IMG/VR virus record: IMGVR_UViG_3300020202_000084
Location: 1 to 59,449 of that record
DNA length: 59,449 bases
Reading direction: 5' to 3' (one strand)
Source of the DNA: a virus
Under the pieces are notes generated by a model, which was given only the letters and a program-made list of their open reading frames with translations, was not told the DNA's origin and made no database searches. The stretch's first letter is position 1; each line of letters opens with the position of its first letter. The position numbers and the translations under genes were made by a program. This document shows, piece after piece, positions 1 through 7,884 of the stretch.

Positions 1-127
1 TGGCACGTCAGATCGAGTCATTGTTACTAATTCTAAAACTACGCCTCCAGATTTTCTTAACGCTGGCGAGTTGTTGGTTAAGTTCTGTGCAGAGGAGATG
101 AGAGATGCTGCGAGACAACAAAGGGAA
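1..127. repeat. terminal direct repeat, left copy (identical to 59323-59449)
   Basis: The first 127 bases equal the last 127 bases without a mismatch. The length equals a common largest k-mer of short-read assemblers, so it is more likely the overlap of a circular contig than a biological terminal repeat. Confidence 0.95.
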
Positions 128-172
128 GCCCAAGAGCTTCAAGTCTTTCCGAGAGTTTTTCCTGGCCTATAA
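1..172 (+). CDS. 3' part of the 90-aa protein that starts at 59222
   Basis: These codons continue the gene that begins at 59222 and crosses the end of the window; the first base is the third base of a Tyr codon. Across the 127-base duplicated end the reading frame stays open and stops at 170-172. The full product is about 90 residues, hydrophilic, with no domain I recognise. Its uninterrupted frame is good evidence that the two window ends join in nature. Confidence 0.6.
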   Translation, partial: GTSDRVIVTNSKTTPPDFLNAGELLVKFCAEEMRDAARQQREAQELQVFPRVFPGL

Positions 173-191
173 GCAGGCTCGAGGGTGGTGA
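105..191 (+). CDS. possible 28-aa basic peptide
   Basis: A short frame starts at ATG 105 with GGAG placed about 8 bases upstream. It overlaps the end of the gene before it in another frame and ends TGATG, sharing bases with the next start. The peptide is basic and aromatic. The coupling at both ends is the only support for translation. Confidence 0.3.
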   Translation: MLRDNKGKPKSFKSFREFFLAYKQARGW

Positions 192-265
192 TGGATAGAA
201 AAGAGCTGAAGAGAGTGCTTCGAGAATACGCGGTGGAGGCTTTATTTGGTTCTTCCTTACCTTAG
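191..265 (+). CDS. possible 24-aa peptide
   Basis: ATG 191 overlaps the preceding stop (TGATG) and the frame runs 24 residues to TAG 263-265. The upstream GAGGGTGG can act as a ribosome site. It resembles the coupled mini-genes elsewhere in this rightward series, but it is too short to judge. Confidence 0.25.
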   Translation: MDRKELKRVLREYAVEALFGSSLP

Positions 266-283
266 TCGTCTCTTTCTGCATAG

Positions 284-312
284 TTGCAGAGCAGCATTAG
301 CTATGCTATAAG
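284..312 (+). promoter_or_regulatory. candidate sigma70-type promoter
   Basis: TTGCAG (284-289), a 17-base spacer and TATAAG (307-312) stand 28 bases before the lipoprotein start at 340. The -10 is near consensus, the -35 matches four of six. It would serve the small genes at 340-966 and possibly the cluster beyond the terminator. Confidence 0.5.
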
Positions 313-339
313 CATTCCCAGTTCAACTAGGAGGGAGTC

Positions 340-489
340 ATGCGTATCGTCTTTGCGTTGCTCATTGTGGGCTTGCTCGCAGCGTGTGCAGGAGATGGCG
401 GAAGTTCGATTATTCAGCCATCATCCCACCCCGGCAAGATCGGTGGTGAGCAGGCTGCCAAGCAGAACAACTTGCAGCCCATCGAATAG
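340..489 (+). CDS. 49-aa lipoprotein
   Basis: The start at 340 has a strong AGGAGGGAG ribosome site. The N-terminus is a lipoprotein signal: a short basic start, a hydrophobic run, and the lipobox LLAAC near residue 15, after which a short Gly/Ser/Gln-rich tail of about 34 residues follows. The mature peptide would be lipid-anchored in the envelope. It looks like a small o-spanin or an exclusion lipoprotein, but a full spanin pair exists at 27 kb, so lysis is not its obvious role. A terminator follows it. The function is unknown. Confidence 0.7.
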   Translation: MRIVFALLIVGLLAACAGDGGSSIIQPSSHPGKIGGEQAAKQNNLQPIE

Positions 490-529
490 AACACAGAGGC
501 ACCGCTTCCCCTCATTGGAAGCGAAACTT

Positions 530-563
530 AGGCCCTAGGGGAAACTCTGGGGCCTTTTCTTTT
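530..563 (+). terminator. rho-independent terminator
   Basis: AGGCCC (530-535) pairs with GGGCCT (550-555) and is followed by TTTTCTTTT. It closes the small lipoprotein unit and stands just before the gene at 577. Confidence 0.65.
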
Positions 564-576
564 GGGGAAATTGGAT

Positions 577-966
577 ATGAGAAAGTTTTGGCTAGGACTG
601 ATGGCTGTCACTTGTTTGGCAGCTGGTGTTGCTGCTTGTGAACGTGACGCTGACGTAGCGTCCCGAAACCTGAGCTATGCTGCTGACCAGTTTCAAATCA
701 TGCGCCGCGTGGTGTTCTATAACGGAATCACCGGAGAATACATGCTGACGATTGAGGGACTGTGTTCTCTCGATAATAACAGCACTTCGGTGCAGCTGGC
801 CCTCACCTGTAAGACTGGGCCTGATACTTACAAAAAACACTTCCTTGGGCTGTCTGACAATGTCACCTACTTTGTTGAACAGTTGGAACCTAAGGGTGTT
901 AGTGTCTATCACTATAAAGTTAGCTTTAAGCCTTCCACCATCATCCCCGATATTGACCTTAACTAA
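577..966 (+). CDS. secreted or lipid-anchored 129-aa protein
   Basis: I chose ATG 577 because the next residues form a clear signal sequence (basic start, hydrophobic run) ending in GVAAC, a possible lipobox. The mature part of about 110 residues contains several Cys and Tyr residues and looks like a small beta-rich periplasmic domain. No family is recognised. It lies between a terminator and the 1.0 kb regulatory motif, so it may be transcribed separately from the amidoligase cluster. Confidence 0.65.
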   Translation: MRKFWLGLMAVTCLAAGVAACERDADVASRNLSYAADQFQIMRRVVFYNGITGEYMLTIEGLCSLDNNSTSVQLALTCKTGPDTYKKHFLGLSDNVTYFVEQLEPKGVSVYHYKVSFKPSTIIPDIDLN

Positions 967-1020
967 AAGCTCTCTAGGAGACTATCTGTCGATATAGATA
1001 GATATATACTCTCCGGGGGA

Positions 1021-1058
1021 CACTATATAGTTAAGACTAACTTTCGTCACTTTGTGAC
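1021..1058 (-). promoter_or_regulatory. GTCACA-N13-TAGTCTTA motif, leftward copy
   Basis: On the minus strand GTCACA (1058-1053), 13 bases, then TAGTCTTA (1039-1032) and ACTATATAG. The spacing is identical to the copies at 8.9, 17.4 and 51.7 kb. The GTCACA box here is also part of a palindrome, GTCAC-TTT-GTGAC. It points left, against the neighbouring genes, so it may be an operator or may make antisense RNA. Confidence 0.5.
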
Positions 1059-1112
1059 ATTCCCATTAAAATTTTGTCTGGAGAACCTTCTTACTCTAGG
1101 AAGGATAAGAAA

Positions 1113-1502
1113 ATGGAAGTTTATGAGTTCCCTATGTGCTGTGCTGCTACTGTGTTTGCTAATTTTGGCAGCACTCTAGTAGTCCATAATCCGGACGAGA
1201 ATAAAGAACTCGTCTTTGAGAAGAATGAGATTAGACACTGGTTGAGCAAGCATCTTGCACCTTATGCGATGGCCGGTAATGGCGAGCATTATATTAAGAA
1301 AGATGCCTTTGTCTGCATTACCCTCAATGACGAACAACGTTCAAAGTTCGGAGATGTAATAGAAGAATTTGGTTTCAAGGAAGTGGCAAGAGGGACTAAT
1401 GCAAAATACTTGCACAATCATGTGACGCTATTTGTCAAAATCATCAACTCGGCCCCTCCATTCGTTAAAGCGGGAAGCGCTAATGACCAAATTACTTATT
1501 GA
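1113..1502 (+). CDS. 129-aa protein of unknown function, first gene of the amidoligase cluster
   Basis: ATG 1113 follows AGGAAGGA at good spacing. The product begins MEVYEFPMCCAA, has paired Cys near its start and a mixed alpha/beta pattern with no membrane segment. I do not recognise a family. It overlaps the next gene by 20 bases, which ties it to the gamma-glutamylcyclotransferase and the rest of the peptide-chemistry cluster. It could be a modification substrate or a small accessory subunit, but that is only inference from position. Confidence 0.65.
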   Translation: MEVYEFPMCCAATVFANFGSTLVVHNPDENKELVFEKNEIRHWLSKHLAPYAMAGNGEHYIKKDAFVCITLNDEQRSKFGDVIEEFGFKEVARGTNAKYLHNHVTLFVKIINSAPPFVKAGSANDQITY

Positions 1503-2202
1503 CACCATCCGGGATGAGCTTCGGCCAGGCGATGGTGTTTTAGTAGAATTGACGTATAACGAGTGGGATTGGGGATATGTCACTATGGTGACTGAGACCG
1601 GTTTTATGGTGGAGTTCTGGCCGAAAGATGGACAGAAGTTTCAACAGCTTTGCCCTAGGGACACCGTCTATCCAGATGACTGGAACTTCCCCGACTATAA
1701 AGGAGAGGCACCTAAGAATAAGGTGTCTGCTGTTCCTTCTACGGCAGTAGCGATTTATCAGAACGCCAGCAACACCAGCAGTTTTCATCCCACTGAGCTT
1801 CCTGATGACGACATGTATGTCTTTGTCTATGGCACTCTGAAGAAGGGCGGTCGATTGAACAAGGCGTTGGCAGAATGCCAATTTATTCAGAAGGACATTA
1901 CAGCTGACAAGAAGTTCAACATGTTCAGCTGCGCGGACAGGTTCCCTGCTGTGTCCACTTGGAAGGGTAAATACCATATTGCTGGAGAGATTTACAAGAT
2001 CACTCCGGAAGTTCTGAAGCGCTTGGATGCGCTTGAGGGTGTTCCTCATCTCTACAGGCGTGACACCGTTTGGACTAAGGGGTTTGACAAGCTCTGCTAC
2101 ATCTACATGTCCAGCCTCAAACTAGAGAACGTATACGAAAACGAATACGGCTCCAAGATTTTCCTTGACGAAGAGAACCATGCACAATTCTGGGTGAACT
2201 AG
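1483..2202 (+). CDS. gamma-glutamylcyclotransferase-like protein with an extra N-terminal domain
   Basis: The C-terminal half (about residues 110-239) is a gamma-glutamylcyclotransferase (AIG2/GGCT) domain: the substrate loop YGTL is at 116-119 and the catalytic Glu is E185 in LDALEGVPHLY. Such enzymes release 5-oxoproline from gamma-glutamyl amines or peptides. The first 100 residues form a separate small domain that I do not recognise. ATG 1483 lies inside the previous gene and follows GGGAAG. Neighbours are amidotransferases and ATP-dependent COOH-NH2 ligases; in such gene sets this enzyme is thought to trim or recycle gamma-glutamyl linkages made by the ligases. Confidence 0.85.
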   Translation: MTKLLIDTIRDELRPGDGVLVELTYNEWDWGYVTMVTETGFMVEFWPKDGQKFQQLCPRDTVYPDDWNFPDYKGEAPKNKVSAVPSTAVAIYQNASNTSSFHPTELPDDDMYVFVYGTLKKGGRLNKALAECQFIQKDITADKKFNMFSCADRFPAVSTWKGKYHIAGEIYKITPEVLKRLDALEGVPHLYRRDTVWTKGFDKLCYIYMSSLKLENVYENEYGSKIFLDEENHAQFWVN

Positions 2203-2454
2203 ATGGTCACTTGGCAGACTAGCAAAGAGTGGTGGGGCAAATCCGCTGTTGCCTACCATAAGGATATGAAGGCTTCTATTCAGGAGATGGATGGCAAGTG
2301 CTTCTGGTATATCCGAGAAGATGAGGAAGTTGTAGCTAGAGGCGTCATTCAGAACACGCTAGAAGCAGCAATGGACTACGTTGCTGGCAAGCTCTCGTGG
2401 CTTTCTTGGAAACACAATTTACGGAGACTCATTCATGGACCTTCCGCAGCTTAA
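2203..2454 (+). CDS. 83-aa hypothetical protein
   Basis: ATG 2203 follows directly after the stop of the cyclotransferase gene, with no free spacing, so translation is probably coupled. The product is Trp-rich at its start and has a strand-rich middle that may be a small barrel-like fold. No family is recognised. It overlaps the next gene by 20 bases and is transcribed with the amidoligase cluster. Confidence 0.6.
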   Translation: MVTWQTSKEWWGKSAVAYHKDMKASIQEMDGKCFWYIREDEEVVARGVIQNTLEAAMDYVAGKLSWLSWKHNLRRLIHGPSAA

Positions 2455-3382
2455 GAAGCTCCCCACTTTTCATCGCCATGTGCAGCATCCCAATAAGATG
2501 GGTCCGTGGGATAATAACTTCAAATACGACTGTTACGAATCTACTCATAAGGGTAAGAAGCGTATCAGTAAGAAGGAACTGATGCAGCGCACGGAAGAGG
2601 CGTTGGCCTGGCTGCGCTCCAACGCTGGCTATAGTCCCTTCGGTTTCGTGTTCACTGACGGAACTTACGACTGCTACCCCAGCAATGAATGTCTGGGGCT
2701 TATCAATTGCACAGAACGTATCTGCCGTGACAAGCCGGTTGCATATTTCATCACAGCTGTGGGCAATCATAAAAGCACCGATGCTGCCTATATTAGAGGT
2801 GTTGATTGGCTGATTAATCGCAGCCCGTATGCCAAGGTGTTCGTCACCAAAGACGCCAAGAGTGCCATTGATAACGGCGTCATCATGAACACTGAGCACA
2901 ACGTGGCCCTTAATGTTGCGTCTGCTGCGATCTACCGTAACATGTATGGCATTGCCAAGAACATGTCTTGCTGGTGGGACCATATCCCCGAGGATATCGC
3001 CTTCCTCTTTGCACATTATTTTCATCCTATTAGTGAGACTGCTGTTCGCTTCTCCGACGAATACGATTGGAGCAGCACGCTTGGTAAGAACATCGGTGTG
3101 GATGGCATCAAGCGTTTCGTTACTAGGGACTGCTCGCTTCATGACACCACGCCTATGAGGGATAAACCCTATCGTTATGGTGACTTTATGCATCTCTGGC
3201 GCACTACTGATAGCAAGGTGCGAAAGCCATTCAAGCCTAAGACTTCTACACTAAAAGTCACTCACGAAGGCTGGGGAGGGAAGCAGTATACCTACACATA
3301 TGAAAATGCCATCGATCTAACTGACATGAAGAAAGCGTGTGACAGCTTGATGGAGCAGATTGGATATCCGTATGCCAGCTAA
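2435..3382 (+). CDS. 315-aa unknown protein of the amidoligase cluster
   Basis: ATG 2435 has GGAG at good spacing and gives a 315-residue soluble protein. It contains FTDGTYDCYPSNECLG near residue 75, several His-rich stretches (CSLHDTT, AHYFHP) and a beta-rich C-terminus. I cannot place it in a family. Its overlap with genes on both sides and its position between a cyclotransferase and a class I amidotransferase make it a probable working part of the same pathway, perhaps a transferase or a substrate-binding subunit. It is the largest unassigned protein of the cluster. Confidence 0.75.
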   Translation: MDLPQLKKLPTFHRHVQHPNKMGPWDNNFKYDCYESTHKGKKRISKKELMQRTEEALAWLRSNAGYSPFGFVFTDGTYDCYPSNECLGLINCTERICRDKPVAYFITAVGNHKSTDAAYIRGVDWLINRSPYAKVFVTKDAKSAIDNGVIMNTEHNVALNVASAAIYRNMYGIAKNMSCWWDHIPEDIAFLFAHYFHPISETAVRFSDEYDWSSTLGKNIGVDGIKRFVTRDCSLHDTTPMRDKPYRYGDFMHLWRTTDSKVRKPFKPKTSTLKVTHEGWGGKQYTYTYENAIDLTDMKKACDSLMEQIGYPYAS

Positions 3383-4037
3383 AAAAGTATTCATCATCAA
3401 TAGCGACGAAGCTACTGATAAGATGTTCCTGAGCATGAAGTGGGAGATAGTGAGCAACCCTACTCAGGCAGACATATTCCAGTTCACTGGCAGTGGTAAC
3501 AGCGATGTTGATCCTGCGCTTTATAATGAGCTGCAACATAAAGCCACTTTCACCGATCCTGGTAGAGACAAGCAGGAAGCCATCTATTACAAGATTGCTA
3601 AGCAGCGTGGCATCCCAATGGCTGGCATCTGCCGGGGTGCTCAGTTCCTTTGCGTCATGAATGGCGGTTGGTGTTGGCAGCATGTCAACAACCACGACAA
3701 CAAAGAGCACTACGTCACTGACTGGGATACAGGGGAGATCTACCTAGCCAACTCAGTGCATCATCAGATGATGCGGCTCCCTCGCAACAGGGCCACCATC
3801 CTTGCTACAGCTGGTGAAGCCACTTGGAAGGAATGGGTGAATAGCAGGGGTAATGAATGCACATTTACCTGCAATCCCAAGCATGTGGCCGATCCGGAGG
3901 TTGTCTTATTTAAGGACACCAAATGTCTGTGTGTGCAGTATCATCCTGAATATTCAGGCTGGAGTGCCTTAGTGTCTCGGTATTTTAACCTGATTGAGCA
4001 ACATCTATTCTCTAAGGAAGAATCATGTGCGGCATAG
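3372..4037 (+). CDS. class I glutamine amidotransferase / gamma-glutamyl hydrolase-like protein
   Basis: The 221-residue product has the class I amidotransferase triad: C87 in GICRGAQ and H191/E193 in QYHPEYS. It lies nearest the peptidase C26 type, which cleaves gamma-glutamyl amides or supplies ammonia. ATG 3372 overlaps the preceding gene by 11 bases; the 3' end overlaps the class II amidotransferase gene by 13 bases. Having both a class I and a class II glutaminase-type enzyme together suggests two distinct gamma-glutamyl steps, for example ammonia supply and hydrolysis of a gamma-glutamyl intermediate. Confidence 0.85.
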   Translation: MPAKKVFIINSDEATDKMFLSMKWEIVSNPTQADIFQFTGSGNSDVDPALYNELQHKATFTDPGRDKQEAIYYKIAKQRGIPMAGICRGAQFLCVMNGGWCWQHVNNHDNKEHYVTDWDTGEIYLANSVHHQMMRLPRNRATILATAGEATWKEWVNSRGNECTFTCNPKHVADPEVVLFKDTKCLCVQYHPEYSGWSALVSRYFNLIEQHLFSKEESCAA

Positions 4038-5236
4038 TCGGAGTGCTGGGTAAGATTGGAAAGTCTAGGCTCAGCATGTTTGAGGATATGCTGACGATGG
4101 ATGCAGTGCGGGGGAATGATAGCACTGGAGTGGCTGTCATTAATAAAGAAGATGTTTGGTGGGGCAAGGATGTTGTGCTGCCCAACGGCATCTTTGATTG
4201 GCAGGACTACAAGGATGCCAAGAAGGCCAAGCCCTTTTGCCTGATCGGACACAACAGAGCTGCTACTCGTGGCGCTATTAAGTCCGATAATGCTCATCCG
4301 TTTCAGCACGGACACATTACTCTTGTCCATAACGGCACGTTAGATGCAGCTTGGCGTCTTCCTAATTACTGGAAGTTTGGCACGGATAGTGAAGCTATCG
4401 CCTATGCTATTAGCCAACACGGGATTGAGACGGTGTGGCCTGTCATTGACGGTGCTGCTACCTTGGTATTCTGGGATGACAAAGAGAAATCCCTGAATGT
4501 CATCAGTAACAATAAGAGACCGTTCTTTATGCAGCCATTCCCCGGTTCAACCGGGATTGTGTGGTCTTCTGAGAGATGGACCTTGCTCACCGCCGCTGCA
4601 AGGACAGGAGTGGTGCTGGATAAAACAGAAGAAATATTCACCACTAAGTCAGATGTCTTATATACCTTTCTGTATGATCCCGATACAGACAAACTAAAGT
4701 ATCGGGAGAAGAAGCTGGAGCCTTATAAGGTAGGTAATAGTATCCCTGGATATCAGGCTCATGTTCCTGCATCTTATAAAAAAAAGAAAAAGAAAAGGGC
4801 GAAAAGTGCTACTGCGGATATTATACCGTTCAAGAGTGCGAGAGCATCTGCGGAGGTGTTTGGTAGTGCAGAGTGTTTTGCTGAGTGGCAGCAGCGTCAG
4901 CTAGATAAGGTGCAACCTAAGGACAACGGGACGGACGCGGACTTAGACACCCGCGCTGTGCCCTTTCGCGGTCCATACAAACAAACCGAGAAACCTACTC
5001 GAACGGCTGAAGAGTTTTTTCGGCTATTTGATTTGACAGAACTAAACCCTAAGAGCTGCACTCCAGAGTGGTTTATGGCTGCCTATCCCAATTGCTTTGG
5101 CTGTGACGGTAGCATGGACTATTCAGATTATTTCACTGCAAAGATTATGAGTTCTACTGCTGCTCTATGCAGCGATTGCCAGTGCGATATTTGGGTTACA
5201 TCCGGTATCGACCCTAATAACATCCGACAACACTGA
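4025..5236 (+). CDS. class II (Ntn) glutamine amidotransferase with Cys-rich C-terminal extension
   Basis: The start MCGIVGVLG puts the catalytic Cys at position 2, as required after Met removal. GHNRAATRG and LVHNGTLDA are the usual glutamine-loop motifs of the GlmS/AsnB N-terminal domain, spanning about residues 1-245. A Lys-rich linker follows, and then a 130-residue tail with CFGC and CSDCQC clusters that could bind zinc. No AsnB synthetase or GlmS isomerase domain is present, so this is a stand-alone glutaminase that would hand ammonia or a glutamyl group to a partner ligase encoded nearby. A typical AAGGA ribosome site precedes it. Confidence 0.85.
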   Translation: MCGIVGVLGKIGKSRLSMFEDMLTMDAVRGNDSTGVAVINKEDVWWGKDVVLPNGIFDWQDYKDAKKAKPFCLIGHNRAATRGAIKSDNAHPFQHGHITLVHNGTLDAAWRLPNYWKFGTDSEAIAYAISQHGIETVWPVIDGAATLVFWDDKEKSLNVISNNKRPFFMQPFPGSTGIVWSSERWTLLTAAARTGVVLDKTEEIFTTKSDVLYTFLYDPDTDKLKYREKKLEPYKVGNSIPGYQAHVPASYKKKKKKRAKSATADIIPFKSARASAEVFGSAECFAEWQQRQLDKVQPKDNGTDADLDTRAVPFRGPYKQTEKPTRTAEEFFRLFDLTELNPKSCTPEWFMAAYPNCFGCDGSMDYSDYFTAKIMSSTAALCSDCQCDIWVTSGIDPNNIRQH

Positions 5237-5243
5237 GGTAAGT

Positions 5244-6050
5244 ATGACTCCTGAGCTACTAATCGGAGCGGACCCTGAGCTGTTCCTCCGAGAGAAAGGT
5301 CTATTGGTTTCTGCGCATACTCTTTTGCCAGGCAGTAAGCAGTATCCGCATGAAGTTCCGTTGGGTGCAGTGCAGGTGGATGGAACTGCTGCCGAGTTCA
5401 ACATTACTCCAGCTGCTTGCGAGGACGAATTTGTCCTGCATATTAGTCAAGTGTTGGGCACACTTCAAGAGATGCTTAAGCCGGGGGTAGAATTGGACAT
5501 CTCCCCTGTGGCTGAGTATCCAGAAGAATATATGTCGTCGCTGCCCGGCTATGTAAAGAAGCTGGGCTGTGATCCTGACTTCAATGCATACACCAAGGAT
5601 GCCAATCCAAAGCCGAATGAACACCCAACTATGAGAACTGCCGCTGGTCACATTCATGTTGGCTGGGGTAAAGACCTTGACACTCGGGATTGGAAGCACT
5701 TTGAAGCGTGCTGTGTTCTCGCCAAGCAAATGGACTTCTGGGTAGGTCTGCCTAGCACCATTCTTGATCCAGACACCAAGCGCAAGCAGATGTATGGAAA
5801 GGCAGGAGCCTTCCGTCCTAAGCGCTACGGTATGGAGTATCGAGTAGCCTCTAACTGGTGGCTGAAGGATAGCGGCACCATGAGGCTGGTCTATTCAAAT
5901 ACCAAGTGGGCTTTCAACACACTGAATGACGGCATCATGCTGTGCCAAGAGCATGGAGATGTAGCCCGAGACATCATTAATAATAATCAAGTAGACGAAG
6001 CTAAGAAGCTTTGTGACAAGCTGGATATCCCTTATTGGCCTTTGGTTTAA
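5244..6050 (+). CDS. phiEco32-type COOH-NH2 ligase (type 2 amidoligase)
   Basis: The opening GADPELFLREKG and the later HIHVGWGKD and YRVASNWWLKD are hallmarks of the phage COOH-NH2 ligase type 2 family, a glutamine-synthetase-like fold that uses ATP to join a carboxylate and an amine. The acidic and His residues in these motifs are the expected metal and phosphate ligands. The 268-residue length fits a single-domain member. It sits 7 bases after the amidotransferase gene. The substrate is unknown; the family was named from phage phiEco32, which also carries its own ECF sigma factor, as this phage does. Confidence 0.88.
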   Translation: MTPELLIGADPELFLREKGLLVSAHTLLPGSKQYPHEVPLGAVQVDGTAAEFNITPAACEDEFVLHISQVLGTLQEMLKPGVELDISPVAEYPEEYMSSLPGYVKKLGCDPDFNAYTKDANPKPNEHPTMRTAAGHIHVGWGKDLDTRDWKHFEACCVLAKQMDFWVGLPSTILDPDTKRKQMYGKAGAFRPKRYGMEYRVASNWWLKDSGTMRLVYSNTKWAFNTLNDGIMLCQEHGDVARDIINNNQVDEAKKLCDKLDIPYWPLV

Positions 6051-6052
6051 AC

Positions 6053-6670
6053 ATGCGAAACAAGAAGTGGTATAATGCTGGACACGCAGAGAACTATCTG
6101 AGCGGTAGTGTCATCCGGATAGATAATGTCCCTTGTTATGTTTGCAGTGTTGGCGAATCTAAGATGGAGTATTACCCGATTACCGAGAAGAACAATCATC
6201 GGGTTATTGATCTAGACCATCCTGCTATTGATCTAAATCCCATGCCTCTGGGGTTTCTCTCTCTTAGAGAGACTGATAATTTCCACTCTTCCTCCTATCT
6301 TAAGCGTGGTCCGTATCGCCAATGGAAGGTAGGGACAACTGCTCGTAACACCATCTCTGCCAATCCTTTCAAGCACGCGATTAAAAGCAGCCCTATGATG
6401 CAATACATCCTGCGTAGTCAGGAGTTCTGCGATACGGTGGCTGGGAAGTATATCGATCCTGAGCAGGCCCATGCTTTGAGCGCTAAGAACGAGCAGGGAG
6501 CGTTTGCTTTCAGCAGGCGCTTTGCCGTGTTTAAAGACTTTCTCCTATATAAAGACCTGCAAGAGCCTGTCGGAACTGTGAGTAAGGACGGCACTGTCTT
6601 GCTACATGAGGACTTCACTTATTTGACCGATATGTTGAATGAGGATTTAGATGCGTGCGGTCACCATTAA
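6053..6670 (+). CDS. 205-aa unknown protein between the two ligases
   Basis: ATG 6053 lies two bases after the stop of the first ligase, without an obvious ribosome site, so it is probably translated by coupling. The 205-residue product is soluble, with Tyr- and Asn-rich stretches and a strand pair near PVGTVSKDGTVLL. No family is recognised. It ends inside the start of the second ligase gene (20-base overlap). Its fixed place between two ATP-dependent ligases suggests it is part of the same system, possibly a substrate or scaffold protein. Confidence 0.7.
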   Translation: MRNKKWYNAGHAENYLSGSVIRIDNVPCYVCSVGESKMEYYPITEKNNHRVIDLDHPAIDLNPMPLGFLSLRETDNFHSSSYLKRGPYRQWKVGTTARNTISANPFKHAIKSSPMMQYILRSQEFCDTVAGKYIDPEQAHALSAKNEQGAFAFSRRFAVFKDFLLYKDLQEPVGTVSKDGTVLLHEDFTYLTDMLNEDLDACGHH

Positions 6671-7874
6671 AGACCATTATGAGTTGACTCCAGTAGATGG
6701 GGAGATTGGACTAGAGATTGAGATGGAGGGGGGAGTCTCATATCCGGACGGAAGCAAGCCGGTGTCAGATTACTGGGTGGGAAAAGCCGATCCCTCCATG
6801 CAAGGTCCTGGTGTAGAGTATGTTCTAAAACAACCAATTCCTAGGACAGAAGTAAGGCCCGCGCTACTAGCCCTTAAGGGGTTCTGGAAAACTACCAAAG
6901 CTAAGCTTACTCCTACTGACAGAGATGGGGTGCACATCCATTTTAACTGTCAGAACCTAATGCAAGAACAAGTGATGACCTTTATCCTCATGCTTGTGTT
7001 GCTGGAGGATGTGCTGGTCCGATGGTGCGGTGAGAGCAGGGAGGGAAACATCTTCTGTCTCCGCTCCCGAGATGCTGAAGAATTTCTGAGCAGGCTTAGG
7101 GACATCTTGATTAAAAAGACCTTTAGCGGTCTGGACTACGAAGTATTGAAGTATGCCGCCATCAACATTGCTCCGCTCTGCTCGTATGGTTCTGTAGAGA
7201 TACGCTGCATGGAAACACCTAAGGATATTATGCGAGTAGAAACCTGGGTGCGTATCCTGTGCTGTGTCTATGACGCTGCTCTTAAACTCCAGAGCGTGAG
7301 GGATGTAGCTGACCAGCTAGCCTTCTCTCGGGGGGAAGAACTAATCTGGCAAATCTTTGGAGATTTGGCCCCTGAATTGCTGGAGCCTGCTGGTGGTGAA
7401 CTCGATCTGATGCTGATGGAAGGTCGCAGGCGGGTTAAGGAGGTGGTTTATTCCAGCTACATCTATAAAGAGCGCAAGAAGAATAAGACACTTATTGCTC
7501 CGCCCCCTCCGGCCAGGAAGAAAATTAGTAAGTCAGAGGCGCTAGCGGCTTATGGTGGAGGTCTGGTTGCTGGATCAGAAGTATCCCTTTCTTCCGTGGG
7601 TAACTACTTTAGTGAGCTGAACGATACAGAAGTAGTAGAAGTTTCTCCTGACTATGCAGTTGCACCAGGGCACCCGTCATTGGGAGATGTTACCCCTAAC
7701 ATGGATTGGTCTGGTTATGTGCAGATAGCTACTCCTCCTGGGACCACGGTGAAGCTGCTTCAAAGCCAGTGGCATTTTGTGGCAATTTCTAATACCGGGA
7801 AATATTGGGTTTATAGTCAGAAGCCCGATTCGCTCAATATTGTAGAGCAGTTTGGTCAACATGCTTTCGCATAA
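6651..7874 (+). CDS. amidoligase-family enzyme with C-terminal extension
   Basis: EIGLEIEMEGG near residue 18 and VHIHFNCQN near residue 95 match the putative amidoligase family (glutamine-synthetase-like, metal-binding Glu and His). VEIRCMETP near 180 is the conserved third motif. The ligase core spans roughly residues 10-230; the remaining 170 residues include a Lys/Pro-rich linker and a small beta domain of unknown role. ATG 6651 lies within the end of the previous gene. With the type 2 ligase at 5.2 kb this gives two glutamine-synthetase-like ligases in one cluster, suggesting successive couplings. Confidence 0.82.
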   Translation: MRAVTIKDHYELTPVDGEIGLEIEMEGGVSYPDGSKPVSDYWVGKADPSMQGPGVEYVLKQPIPRTEVRPALLALKGFWKTTKAKLTPTDRDGVHIHFNCQNLMQEQVMTFILMLVLLEDVLVRWCGESREGNIFCLRSRDAEEFLSRLRDILIKKTFSGLDYEVLKYAAINIAPLCSYGSVEIRCMETPKDIMRVETWVRILCCVYDAALKLQSVRDVADQLAFSRGEELIWQIFGDLAPELLEPAGGELDLMLMEGRRRVKEVVYSSYIYKERKKNKTLIAPPPPARKKISKSEALAAYGGGLVAGSEVSLSSVGNYFSELNDTEVVEVSPDYAVAPGHPSLGDVTPNMDWSGYVQIATPPGTTVKLLQSQWHFVAISNTGKYWVYSQKPDSLNIVEQFGQHAFA

Positions 7875-7884
7875 GGACACTCTA

